This document shows, piece by piece, positions 15,830 to 23,187 of a stretch of 29,941 nucleotides of DNA. The stretch spans positions 1-29,941 of the forward strand of contig JBDROH010000027.1 of the NCBI GenBank assembly GCA_043810285.1, given 5' to 3'. Numbering within the stretch: the stretch's first letter is position 1; every line of letters begins with the position of its first letter. The DNA comes from JAGVXH01 sp043810285. Its GTDB lineage: Archaea > Nanobdellota > Nanobdellia > Pacearchaeales > GW2011-AR1. The position numbers and the translations under genes are program-made. Below the pieces are notes generated by a model. The model had not been told where the DNA came from. It worked only from the letters and a program-made list of their open reading frames with translations, and made no database searches.

Positions 15830-16611
15830 TTGAATCTTTCCCCAATATTTTTAATTGCATTTTCAGTATAACAGACTAATCTCCCAGGCTCTCCATTTGG
15901 CGACAAATCCTTAACTGTTAAATCCTTAATATTAACAATTTCAATTCCTTTCTGTTTCATTTTCTCATCATTCCCAATAACAAATAATAATCCAGCATTA
16001 GACTTATACTTCCTTCCTCGCATCTTTCCAATACCTGCTCGAACATATTTGTGCTTTAAGACACTATCAAAAGCATCACCGAAAACTATTTTCATACTAG
16101 CAATAAAATCCTTAGTCTTCAATTTTAAAATATTCTCATCAAAAACAAATCCCGACCCAACTTTTCGCCCATACTTCTTTTCCAAAAACTTAGCATTAAT
16201 CGTCCCTGCCAAAGCAGAATTAAATGCAATCAAAAGCTCTTTCTTATTAATCTTCTTAAATGGATTCTTCTCACTTCGAGGAGCATGAGGCCTTCGACCT
16301 CCACGAGTATTCGAAACAGTAGCACCAATCCAATTAAAACTCGCACCGTGTCTCGACATAATTTTTCTAGGAACTCGAGAAATTCCCTTACCATACGAAC
16401 CCTTCCAATCATGTCTCCTCTTCTTTATAATTCCCGAAGCAGAATATTGAGTACCAGCGCCTTTCATTGAACCATAAGCTTGCGCATAAATTCCTCTTTG
16501 TGTCTCAAACACTTTTGACAAAATATCTTCCCGAATCTTCTCTGAAAAATTCTTCGGCAAATCCACAGAACCTTTCTCCTTCCCTGCTTTATCAAATAAT
16601 TTTGTTTTCAT
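15826..16611 (-). CDS. rpl4: Large-subunit ribosomal protein uL4
   Basis: The family pattern is clear: AYGSMKGAGTQYSASGIIKK, KGSYGKGISRVPRK and TRGGRRPHAPRSEKNPFKKI, the extended loop that reaches into the exit tunnel. The C-terminal part follows the archaeal form (LLFVIGNDEKMKQKGIEIVN). The 261-aa length is normal. In bacteria L4 regulates its own operon; nothing here shows that for archaea. Confidence 0.96.
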   Translation of the reverse strand: MKTKLFDKAGKEKGSVDLPKNFSEKIREDILSKVFETQRGIYAQAYGSMKGAGTQYSASGIIKKRRHDWKGSYGKGISRVPRKIMSRHGASFNWIGATVSNTRGGRRPHAPRSEKNPFKKINKKELLIAFNSALAGTINAKFLEKKYGRKVGSGFVFDENILKLKTKDFIASMKIVFGDAFDSVLKHKYVRAGIGKMRGRKYKSNAGLLFVIGNDEKMKQKGIEIVNIKDLTVKDLSPNGEPGRLVCYTENAIKNIGERFK

Positions 16612-17552
16612 CGTAACTCAAGCACCTCAAACTTTTTCTTAGCACAGTATCTAGTAGGCCGAATCGCTGGAGTGATCATAAGTCCTCTTTTCTGAGGGCC
16701 GGGAATAGAGCCTTTCAAAATCATATAATCTGTCTTGATAACTCCGTAATGATCAAATCCACTTTTCTTGTTAATATCTTTTTCAGAAATCTTACCAACT
16801 TTTAAGATTAAATTATTATAAACCACTCTAGTATGATATCCTGTTTGCCCAGCCTGAGGCGTTCTAAAAGTAACTCTTGCGGGATGCCACGGTGCTAAAG
16901 AACCTGGTCGTCGTCTTCCTTTTTCAGACTTATGAGATTTCAAAGCAATACCAAATCTTTTCATAGGACCTTGAGTCCCATAACCTTTAGTAACTGCCCG
17001 AATATCAACTAAACCATTACTAAAAACTTCGCCAATAGAAATATCTTTTCCAATTCTTTCCTTAACAAAATTCAATTTCTCTTCGACAGAACCAGAAACA
17101 CCAATCTCCATCATATCAGCCTTATTTTTATCAACAACAGTTTTCTTCACGCCCGAATATAAAATAACTCTCACATCATCATAACCTTCAACACCTCCAA
17201 AATCCCCAACCTTTTTAGAAACCTTTACACTCTTTTTCAAATCCTTATCAATTGAAACAACAACATCTTTCATTACTTTCCCATTTTTATAAAACCTAAT
17301 AGAATAAATCCTCATTGTCGGACACTCAACAACCGTCGCAGGAATAGCAATCTGTTTATTTTTCGTCAAAGAATGTTCAGTATTATCTTTTGCCCAAACA
17401 GAAATCATCCCAACTTTATATCCTACAAAACCTAAAAATCCAACACCCGCTTTTGAAACCGGTTTCCAATTCACACTAGGTATAACTTTTTTCGCTCGCA
17501 CCCTCGGGTAGAACTGCAAACTTCCACTTCGTATTCCGTTGTTATCTGTCAT
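16608..17552 (-). CDS. rpl3: Large-subunit ribosomal protein uL3
   Basis: This is the first gene of the minus-strand r-protein cluster. The product shows the archaeal uL3 pattern: SGSLQFYPRVRAKKVIPSVN, GFVGYKVGMISV, VTKGYGTQGPMKRFGI, GRRRPGSLAPWHPARVTF and MAGQTGYHTR-like QAGQTGYHTRVVYNN. The 314-aa length is typical. uL3 helps organise the peptidyl-transferase centre. A TATA element about 140 bp upstream implies a structured leader of roughly 110 nt. Confidence 0.96.
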   Translation of the reverse strand: MTDNNGIRSGSLQFYPRVRAKKVIPSVNWKPVSKAGVGFLGFVGYKVGMISVWAKDNTEHSLTKNKQIAIPATVVECPTMRIYSIRFYKNGKVMKDVVVSIDKDLKKSVKVSKKVGDFGGVEGYDDVRVILYSGVKKTVVDKNKADMMEIGVSGSVEEKLNFVKERIGKDISIGEVFSNGLVDIRAVTKGYGTQGPMKRFGIALKSHKSEKGRRRPGSLAPWHPARVTFRTPQAGQTGYHTRVVYNNLILKVGKISEKDINKKSGFDHYGVIKTDYMILKGSIPGPQKRGLMITPAIRPTRYCAKKKFEVLELR

Positions 17553-17635
17553 AATATTTCCTGATAGCTCTAACTATCTGATATCCAACAATAGCACTTG
17601 CCGTTTATCGTGACAACCCATCACAAAATTCTCAT

Positions 17636-17660
17636 CATCCAAACATTTAAGTTTTGGATG
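17636..17660. promoter_or_regulatory. Hairpin in the predicted leader of the r-protein operon
   Basis: CATCCAAA at 17636-17643 and TTTGGATG at 17653-17660 form a perfect 8-bp stem with a 9-nt loop. The predicted transcription start is near 17665, so the hairpin would lie at the extreme 5' end of the uL3 mRNA. Confidence 0.55.
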
Positions 17661-17687
17661 GAATCTAAAATTACTCAGAAATTAAGG

Positions 17688-17695
17688 TATTTAAA
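17688..17695 (-). promoter_or_regulatory. TATA box of the r-protein supercluster
   Basis: TATTTAAA on the plus strand reads TTTAAATA on the minus strand, a near-perfect archaeal TATA element. It predicts a start near 17665 and a leader of about 110 nt before uL3. Confidence 0.6.
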
Positions 17696-17699
17696 GCTT

Positions 17700-17749
17700 A
17701 TGTCAAGAAATATCCTGTCCTGAGTCAGGACATGTCAAGAAATATCCTG
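17700..17749. repeat. Two 18-bp direct repeats with a 17-bp palindrome between them
   Basis: ATGTCAAGAAATATCCTG occurs at 17700-17717 and 17732-17749. The spacer region 17716-17732 (TGTCCTGAGTCAGGACA) is a perfect palindrome around one base. The array lies immediately upstream of the r-protein TATA box and between divergent promoters, an operator-like place. Confidence 0.85.
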
Positions 17750-17824
17750 CATCCAATATTCAATAACCTCTTTCTGCCATAACCTATCTAACCTTCTACC
17801 CTATAAAATAGTTTCTACAACACC

Positions 17825-17832
17825 TTTATAAA
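17825..17832 (+). promoter_or_regulatory. TATA box for the zinc-ribbon gene
   Basis: TTTATAAA lies with its centre 26 nt before the ATG at 17854, so it supports that start over the upstream ATG at 17842. Confidence 0.5.
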
Positions 17833-17853
17833 ATAATTTTCATGGTATTATCT

Positions 17854-18507
17854 ATGGCTATTAAAACTCCCGACATCCTCCCCGAAGAAGAGGGATATAT
17901 CTCCAAGAAAGAAAAAACTAGAAAGAAAAAATTAGATGAAAAAAAAGTAATAGGTGCTGCCAGAAAAAAAGAATTGACTATTGGAAAAATTGCGACGGGA
18001 GCAAAAGGCTACAGGATTGGTAAACCCATAACTACTCCAAGGAAAGAAAAGAAATATCCTATTTGGAGGTACAGCAAAAAAATAGGCGAAATTATCGTAA
18101 AGAATAAAGATACTTCTAATGAAGAAATCATATTAACTTTCCGAAGGCTTGGAGGAGTAGGAAACTACAAACATTTAATTCAAGACGCAGATTTTCAACT
18201 TCAATGGGCAATTCGTGAACAAGAACTTCTTATGACTCAAAATCATTGCAAACTTTGTGGAAAAAAAATCTCAAGGACAGCAAAACCAAATCTCTATCAT
18301 TACAATATGTTTCGAAAGAGGACAGATATTTTAGGAAACGCATCTAAAGTTCCAGAAGAAGTCATCTTAGGAAAAATAACTGTTGAAGAAGGATGGAAAA
18401 AATTCAACGATATTTTAGAAGAAGGAAACAGATATTATATGTCGCTAGAAGACACAGCTCTAATTTGTCCTGTTTGTGCAAAAAACAAAGGGTTAGATAA
18501 TCAATGA
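17854..18507 (+). CDS. Uncharacterised protein with a split C4 zinc ribbon
   Basis: I do not recognise this family. The N-terminal 70 residues are highly basic (KKEKTRKKKLDEKK, GKPITTPRKEKK). The middle is helical. A zinc-binding pair is formed by CKLC (132-135) and CPVC (205-208), with about 70 residues between them that include a conserved-looking YHYNMFRKRTD segment. Basic charge plus a zinc ribbon suggests a nucleic-acid or ribosome-associated protein, but this is inference. The ATG at 17854 fits a leaderless transcript from the TATA at 17825; an in-frame ATG at 17842 would add four residues. The stop overlaps the GIY-YIG gene by 4 bp (ATGA), so the two are co-expressed. It is divergent from the r-protein operon. 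Confidence 0.8.
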   Translation: MAIKTPDILPEEEGYISKKEKTRKKKLDEKKVIGAARKKELTIGKIATGAKGYRIGKPITTPRKEKKYPIWRYSKKIGEIIVKNKDTSNEEIILTFRRLGGVGNYKHLIQDADFQLQWAIREQELLMTQNHCKLCGKKISRTAKPNLYHYNMFRKRTDILGNASKVPEEVILGKITVEEGWKKFNDILEEGNRYYMSLEDTALICPVCAKNKGLDNQ

Positions 18508-18755
18508 ACAAACTTTGGTTCATTTACATCCTAGAATGTCAAGATGGTTCTTTCTATACGGGCATCACAACAGATGTAGAAAAACGGATGAAAGTTCACG
18601 TCGAAGGTAAGGGGAGCAAATATGTCCATCGTAAAAAGTTTAAAAAACTCTTAAAAACTAAAGAATGTTCCAGCAGGTCCGAAGCACAAAGAGCCGAATG
18701 CCAAATTAAACAATTAAACAAATGGGATAAATTGGATTGGTTTAACCTAAACTAA
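18504..18755 (+). CDS. GIY-YIG domain nuclease-like protein
   Basis: The 83-residue product is a stand-alone GIY-YIG domain of the YhbQ/UPF0213 kind. The two signature strands read IYILECQDGSFYTGITTD, and the helix with the conserved Arg is VEKRMKVH. A later SRSEAQRAECQIKQLNKWDK segment carries the family's Glu and Asn region. The fold is that of small DNA endonucleases, but the biological substrate of this subfamily is unsettled. Translation is coupled to the zinc-ribbon gene by a 4-bp overlap. Its 3' end overlaps the convergent gene at 18747 by 9 bp. Confidence 0.9.
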   Translation: MNKLWFIYILECQDGSFYTGITTDVEKRMKVHVEGKGSKYVHRKKFKKLLKTKECSSRSEAQRAECQIKQLNKWDKLDWFNLN

Positions 18756-19451
18756 AAACTCAGCTTCACTAGTTTTCTGAATTCCATCAGCATTAATTTT
18801 CCTAATAATAACTCCTTTTCTTTTTGCTAACTCTCTAATTTCAGCAGGCTTCAGACTTTCAATATTCGCAGGATAAATTATATCTGTAACATTAATAGTA
18901 TGACTAATAAAAACTTCCCGAAAATCACCAACACCAAAAAACAACTCATCAACAATAGTTTTATCCTCTGTTTTTAAAGAACAAAAATCTACAACTGGTC
19001 CTTCATCATCCTTCCCTTTCTTTTCACTTTTAGGACCTTTTGGTTTTATTTTCAAAACAAAATCCTCTCCACTAAAACTCAAAGCAAAAAAAACTCGAGG
19101 ATACTTTGCCATTAAATTTAAAATTTGCGAGGGCTCAACCTTTCCATCAACTATATGCTTCCTAACCCCTTGAAAATTACTAACTTTTTTAATCTCAAAA
19201 TTAATTTCATTTCTCAAATCAGAAGTAGAAATAATAACACCTTTAATATTAACAGGGCCAATAACTTTTTCCAAACATTTTCTCACCAAAAAATTCGCAT
19301 ACTCTGCACCCGTTTTAATCGCCCACTTTTTCGCTTGCTTCTTTCCTTCAACCAAATATTTATCCTTATACTCTCCTCGACCAAACTTCAAAAAATCCGA
19401 ATGAACTTCCTCATCAAAAACTTTCTCGAAAATTTTCTTCATTACCATCAT
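18747..19451 (-). CDS. Uncharacterised protein
   Basis: I do not recognise the family. The 234-residue product is soluble and mixed alpha/beta, with no signal peptide or membrane helix. The N-terminal third is basic (KKQAKKWAIKTGAEYANFLV). The middle contains VIISTSDLRNEINFEIKKV. A Lys-rich loop (KPKGPKSEKKGKDDEGP) separates the C-terminal part, which includes ELFFGVGDFREVFISHTI. Two adjacent ATGs exist at 19451 and 19448; the TATA at 19470-19477 points to a start at about 19448. It is convergent with the GIY-YIG gene and divergent from the AI-2E-family gene. Confidence 0.75.
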   Translation of the reverse strand: MMVMKKIFEKVFDEEVHSDFLKFGRGEYKDKYLVEGKKQAKKWAIKTGAEYANFLVRKCLEKVIGPVNIKGVIISTSDLRNEINFEIKKVSNFQGVRKHIVDGKVEPSQILNLMAKYPRVFFALSFSGEDFVLKIKPKGPKSEKKGKDDEGPVVDFCSLKTEDKTIVDELFFGVGDFREVFISHTINVTDIIYPANIESLKPAEIRELAKRKGVIIRKINADGIQKTSEAEFLV

Positions 19452-19469
19452 TCAGAAACAAAAAAGTTC

Positions 19470-19477
19470 TTTATAAA
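19470..19477 (-). promoter_or_regulatory. TATA box for the gene ending at 18747
   Basis: TTTATAAA is centred about 26 nt upstream of the ATG at 19448 on the minus strand, which implies a leaderless mRNA. Confidence 0.5.
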
Positions 19478-19545
19478 ACTTATGCGAGAGTTTTAAGATA
19501 ATCATTTTTATATTATCTTCTCGAGTTTCAGAAAATTTCCCAATG

Positions 19546-19553
19546 TTTATAAA
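19546..19553 (+). promoter_or_regulatory. TATA box for the AI-2E-family gene
   Basis: TTTATAAA is centred about 25 nt before the ATG at 19574, fitting a leaderless transcript. Confidence 0.5.
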
Positions 19554-19573
19554 ATCTAAATCGCTAGAATACT

Positions 19574-20590
19574 ATGGTAGATAGTAAAATTATGAAACAG
19601 GGTATAGCAGGTCTACTTATCTTAGGAATTTTTATCATATCTTCTCTTATTTTAAAACCGATTATCATTCCAATTCTCTTCGGATTACTTTTTGGATATC
19701 TCTTTAATCCCTTATATAAAAAAATTCAAAAGTATCTCAAATGGAAAAATCTTTCTGCATTCGTAGTTATAATAGGACTTACAGGAATTCTTGTCGCCCC
19801 ACTAATCTATATCATCTCTCCATTAGTTAAACAAATATTTGACACCTATGTTTTCCTACAAAATTTTAATTTTAACAGTCTACTTCAGGAATTTATTCAA
19901 GGAGATATTGCTACTTCTATCGCAATGAATTTAGATAATCTCATAGGAAAATTTTTCTCGACAGTATTAAATCAGTTTACGGTTTTCTTAGTTAATCTAC
20001 CTTCATTCTTACTTCAATTTTTCGTCTTCCTTTTCGTCTTCTACTTTACAATCAAAGATTTAGATCATCTAAAAGAATACTTGTCTAGTCTTTCACCATT
20101 CTCCAAACAAACTGGAAAAAAATTTATGGAAGAGTTCAAAGGAATAACAAACGCAATTGTTTTTGGTCAAATTTTAATCGGAATAATTCAAGGCCTTGCA
20201 CTAGGAATCTGTTTGTTTTTCTTTGGAATTCCAAAAGCATTAGTTCTCACATTCCTCGCCTGTATAGTATCTATAATTCCCGTTCTTGGTTCGTGGTTAG
20301 TCTGGCTCCCCGTAGGAGTTGTTCTAGTTGTAACCGGTCAAACTTTCTCAGGAATTTTTATATTGCTCTATGGAACTTTTTTCGTATCGATAATTGATAA
20401 CGTCCTTAGGCCTTATTTTCTCTCGAGGAATTCAAATCTTCCAATCGCACTAAGTATCATTGGAACTATTGGCGGACTTTATTTCTTCGGAATCGCAGGG
20501 TTAATCTTAGGTCCACTTATTCTTGCTTATGTTGTAATCATCATAGAATTTTACAGACAAGGTAAACTAAACGAATTATTTAATAAATAG
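19574..20590 (+). CDS. AI-2E family (PerM-like) membrane transporter
   Basis: The 338-residue product has about eight transmembrane helices and the AI-2E layout: paired N-terminal helices (LLILGIFIISSLILKPIII), a soluble loop around residues 90-130, and a C-terminal helical block with NAIVFGQILIGIIQGLALGI and ILGLVLGPL-like GLILGPLILAYVVII. Family members include bacterial TqsA and sodium/proton antiporters. The substrate cannot be read from sequence, and the AI-2 name should not be taken as evidence of quorum sensing. The gene is 10 bp upstream of AMP phosphorylase, so co-transcription is likely, without an obvious functional link. Confidence 0.9.
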   Translation: MVDSKIMKQGIAGLLILGIFIISSLILKPIIIPILFGLLFGYLFNPLYKKIQKYLKWKNLSAFVVIIGLTGILVAPLIYIISPLVKQIFDTYVFLQNFNFNSLLQEFIQGDIATSIAMNLDNLIGKFFSTVLNQFTVFLVNLPSFLLQFFVFLFVFYFTIKDLDHLKEYLSSLSPFSKQTGKKFMEEFKGITNAIVFGQILIGIIQGLALGICLFFFGIPKALVLTFLACIVSIIPVLGSWLVWLPVGVVLVVTGQTFSGIFILLYGTFFVSIIDNVLRPYFLSRNSNLPIALSIIGTIGGLYFFGIAGLILGPLILAYVVIIIEFYRQGKLNELFNK

Positions 20591-20600
20591 ATGTTTCTAC

Positions 20601-22079
20601 ATGAAATTAAAAATTAAAAATCTTCATTGGTTGGCAGGCAGACCAGTAGCAATCCTCAATGATAAAACTGCCAAAAAGCTAAACGTTTTCGCCAACGATA
20701 GGGTCGCTATCACAAACTCCAAAAAAGTTTATGCAATCGTAGATATTTTTCCAAAAGTTATAAAAAAAAATCAGATAGGCTTGTCAAGGGAATTAACTAG
20801 CATTCTCAAATTAGAAGACAATGCTTATGTTAAGGTGAGCACGTCAGAGATTTCTGATGCAACTTTCTTAATACGGAAAAAAATGCAAGGACATAAACTG
20901 ACTAAAGAAGAAATTAGTTATATCATCACTGAAATTGTTCATAATAATTTAACCGAGGCGGAAATTGCATACTTTACTGCTGCAGAAAAACTCAACGGAA
21001 TGTCGATAAATGAGATTATTAATCTGACAAGAGCGATGGTAAAAACAGGAGTTAAATTAAAGTTCAGTGGAAAATATATTGCGGACAAACATTGCATAGG
21101 AGGAATAGCGGGGAACCGAACGACACCAATTATCATTGCTATTTGTGCAACAGCAGGATTAATTCTTCCAAAAACCTCTTCTCGAGCAATTACTTCAGCT
21201 TCAGGAACTGCAGATGTAATAGAAACAATTTCCAAAGTCGAACTTTCCATCAAAGATTTAAAATTCACTGTCCAAAAAACTGGGGCGTGTTTAGCTTGGG
21301 GAGGCTCATTAGGACTCGCACCTTCCGACGATAAAATCATCCGAGTGGAACGATTACTTAACCTTGACATAGAGCCACAACTTATTGCATCAATAATTTC
21401 AAAGAAAGTAGCGGCGGGATCAAAATATATCATTATAGATATCCCCTATGGAAAGGGTTCAAAAATTGAAACGCTTGAAAAAGCAAAACAACTCGGAATT
21501 AAATTCAAGAAAATTTCAAAAAATTTCAATTTAAATCTTAAAGTAGTTTACACAAAAGGTTCAGAACCAATTGGAAACGGATTTGGACCAGTCTTAGAAA
21601 TGCTAGACATATTAGCAGTATTAAAAAATTCTCCCAACTTACCAGAGGATTTAAAAGAAAAATCCTTATTTCTCTCCACAGAGCTTATGAAACTTTGCAA
21701 AATAAAAAATGCAAGAAAAAAAGCTGAAGAAATTCTGTCGTCAGGAAAAGCCTACGAAAAGTTCAAAGAAATTATCAATACTCAAAATGGGAAGAAAGAC
21801 TTTGATAAGAGAGTTGAATCCCTTACGCTTGCAAAATATAAACAAATAATCAAGGCAAAACATAATGGAAGGATAACAGAAATCAGCAACGAAGGGATAA
21901 ACTCTTTATGTCGAATACTCGGAACCCCAGAAACAATTTCTTCAGGAGTTTATCTTTACAAGCACATCGGAGCAATAAAAAAAGCCGAACCCATATTAAC
22001 CCTTTATACTGAAAGCAAAACAAAAATGAAAGAAGCTATAAAATTTCTAAAAGAATCTAAACCAATTAAAATCAAATAA
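20601..22079 (+). CDS. deoA: AMP phosphorylase
   Basis: The product is a nucleoside/nucleotide phosphorylase of the archaeal AMP-phosphorylase group, with an N-terminal extension before the thymidine-phosphorylase-like core. The phosphate-binding motif is KHCIGGIAGNRTT (163-175), and the second signature is SSRAITSASGTADVIE (193-208). GACLAWGGSLGLAPSDD lies in the substrate region. It converts AMP and phosphate to adenine and ribose-1,5-bisphosphate. In archaea this feeds R15P isomerase and type III RuBisCO, which are not in this window. The 492-aa length fits the family. The 3' end overlaps the convergent cyclophilin gene by 8 bp. Confidence 0.92.
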   Translation: MKLKIKNLHWLAGRPVAILNDKTAKKLNVFANDRVAITNSKKVYAIVDIFPKVIKKNQIGLSRELTSILKLEDNAYVKVSTSEISDATFLIRKKMQGHKLTKEEISYIITEIVHNNLTEAEIAYFTAAEKLNGMSINEIINLTRAMVKTGVKLKFSGKYIADKHCIGGIAGNRTTPIIIAICATAGLILPKTSSRAITSASGTADVIETISKVELSIKDLKFTVQKTGACLAWGGSLGLAPSDDKIIRVERLLNLDIEPQLIASIISKKVAAGSKYIIIDIPYGKGSKIETLEKAKQLGIKFKKISKNFNLNLKVVYTKGSEPIGNGFGPVLEMLDILAVLKNSPNLPEDLKEKSLFLSTELMKLCKIKNARKKAEEILSSGKAYEKFKEIINTQNGKKDFDKRVESLTLAKYKQIIKAKHNGRITEISNEGINSLCRILGTPETISSGVYLYKHIGAIKKAEPILTLYTESKTKMKEAIKFLKESKPIKIK

Positions 22080-22647
22080 TACTTGCCTTAATTATCTTAA
22101 TTTCCTGAATAGGTTTATCTTGGGCTCCAGTTGCTGCCTCACTAATACCCTGAACAATATCTATTCCTTCTATAACTTCGCCAAAAACTGGATGCTTTTC
22201 ATCTAAAAAAGTGTTTTCTGCAACATTGATAAAAAACTGACTTCCTCCTGTGTTTGGCCCAGAATTTGCCATAGCGATTGTTCCTTTGACATTTGAATGC
22301 CCTGTTCCAAATTCATCTTCAATTGTATATCCTGGACCTCCCCGCCCAGTACCTGTAGGATCACCACCCTGAATCATAAAATTTCTAATCACTCTATGAA
22401 AAATAACACCATCATAAAATCCTTCTCCAACCAATTTCTTAAAATTCTCAGTAGTAAGGGGCATATCTGAATACAATTCTATAACAATAGCCCCTACATT
22501 TGTCTCTAATTTTACTTTTGTATTTTCTGGGGAAATATTTTCTACCATTTTTATAACAACCAATGTAAATACAATAAATAAAAGTGCTATTATAAATATT
22601 GCTACCTTCTTATCTTTAAGAATATTTTTTATTTTAATCTTCTTCAT
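22072..22647 (-). CDS. Membrane-anchored cyclophilin-type peptidyl-prolyl cis-trans isomerase
   Basis: After a basic N-terminus and one transmembrane helix at about 14-34 (VAIFIIALLFIVFTLVVIKM), the remaining 150 residues form a compact cyclophilin. The active-site segment is FHRVIRNFMIQGGDP (83-97), with catalytic Arg85. GTIAMANSGPNTGGSQFFI and HPVFGEVIEGIDIV follow. It should catalyse prolyl isomerisation outside the membrane, helping secreted proteins fold (inference from topology). The start overlaps the upstream small membrane protein stop by 4 bp, so the two are translated together. Confidence 0.93.
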   Translation of the reverse strand: MKKIKIKNILKDKKVAIFIIALLFIVFTLVVIKMVENISPENTKVKLETNVGAIVIELYSDMPLTTENFKKLVGEGFYDGVIFHRVIRNFMIQGGDPTGTGRGGPGYTIEDEFGTGHSNVKGTIAMANSGPNTGGSQFFINVAENTFLDEKHPVFGEVIEGIDIVQGISEAATGAQDKPIQEIKIIKASII

Positions 22648-22847
22648 GAATTATACCTCGACATAACCATCAATATTAAAACTCCTAAAATAATTGAAAT
22701 GACCTGACTTAGAATAAAATTTCCCGGCAATAAAAATTTGTCCAACAAATTCCAAATACCTCTCCAAAAACAAATAATCGCAAAAGCCGCAATAACTCCG
22801 ATGAAAACATCCTGAAGATTAGTTTTCTTTAAAATAGTTTCTAACAT
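22644..22847 (-). CDS. Small membrane protein with two predicted helices
   Basis: The 67-residue product has two hydrophobic segments, VFIGVIAAFAIICFWRGIW and FILSQVISIILGVLILMVM, separated by a short amphipathic stretch. I do not recognise a family. A ribosome-binding match TAGGTGA (22851-22857) stands just upstream of the ATG. It shares its operon with the membrane-anchored cyclophilin through a 4-bp overlap and may act with it. Confidence 0.75.
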   Translation of the reverse strand: MLETILKKTNLQDVFIGVIAAFAIICFWRGIWNLLDKFLLPGNFILSQVISIILGVLILMVMSRYNS

Positions 22848-22877
22848 CTTTCACCTAATAATCTCTTGTTGAACAAA

Positions 22878-22885
22878 TTTAAAAA
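22878..22885. promoter_or_regulatory. Shared TATA-like element between tRNA-Ser and the small membrane protein
   Basis: TTTAAAAA lies between divergent genes. On the plus strand it predicts a start at about 22907, exactly where the truncated tRNA-Ser 5' copy begins. On the minus strand it is about 26 nt from the leader of the 22847 gene. Confidence 0.45.
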
Positions 22886-22906
22886 CCTTCGCCCCTCAAA
22901 AGAATT

Positions 22907-22923
22907 AAGCTCGTATCGCGTAA
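22907..22923 (+). repeat. Duplicated 5' end of tRNA-Ser(CGA)
   Basis: AAGCTCGTATCGCGTAA here is identical to 22962-22978, which covers two leader bases plus the acceptor strand and D-arm start of the intact tRNA 55 bp downstream. The copy stops after 15 nt of tRNA sequence. Confidence 0.85.
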
Positions 22924-22963
22924 AGTAACACAGGCAATGTTTCATGGACGCAATACTCAGAAA

Positions 22964-23044
22964 GCTCGTATCGCGTAATGGTATCGCACCGGTCTCGAAC
23001 ACCGGGCCTTTCGGGGCATCCCCGTTCGATTCGGGGTACGAGCG
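22964..23044 (+). tRNA. tRNA-Ser, anticodon CGA
   Basis: The acceptor stem GCTCGTA pairs with TACGAGC, with discriminator G. A 3-bp D stem (GCG/CGC) follows. The anticodon stem CCGGT/ACCGG encloses the loop CTCGAAC, giving anticodon CGA. A class II variable arm (GCCT-TTCG-GGGC) and the T arm CCCCG-TTCGATT-CGGGG complete it. CCA is not encoded. The long variable arm and G discriminator agree with serine identity. No TATA box is seen in the 40 bp directly upstream; the nearest, at 22878, lies before the duplicated 5' fragment, so a long 5' leader is possible. Confidence 0.93.
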
Positions 23045-23102
23045 TCCCTAGATAACAAATCGAAATTTCGATTCCGAGCAATTCGCTTCGACCAAAACAA
23101 AA

Positions 23103-23110
23103 ATTTAAAA
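23103..23110 (+). promoter_or_regulatory. TATA-like element upstream of tRNA-Ser(UGA)
   Basis: ATTTAAAA predicts a start at about 23132, where the tRNA-like remnant GCGAGCAGGGGTACGAGCG begins, 56 nt before the intact tRNA. Confidence 0.45.
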
Positions 23111-23138
23111 TCCCTTTGGGAGATGCAAATTGCGAGCA

Positions 23139-23170
23139 GGGGTACGAGCGTCCCTAGATAACAAATCGAA
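23139..23170 (+). repeat. Duplicated 3' end of tRNA-Ser(CGA) with flanking sequence
   Basis: These 32 bp are identical to 23033-23064: the last 12 nt of the tRNA (GGGGTACGAGCG) plus 20 nt downstream. Both copies are followed by related near-palindromic AT-rich sequence (AATCGAAATTTCGATT in the first). The offset is 106 bp. Confidence 0.85.
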
Positions 23171-23187
23171 TTTCGATTTCAAGCAAA

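Noticed and set aside
19574..20590. Reading the AI-2E-family protein as a quorum-sensing exporter
   Set aside because: The family name is historical; characterised members include ion antiporters, and nothing in this sequence indicates the substrate.
22907..23170. A complete integrated mobile element at the tRNA-Ser genes
   Set aside because: Repeats resembling attachment sites exist, but only about 50-100 bp lie between them and no integrase is encoded in the window.
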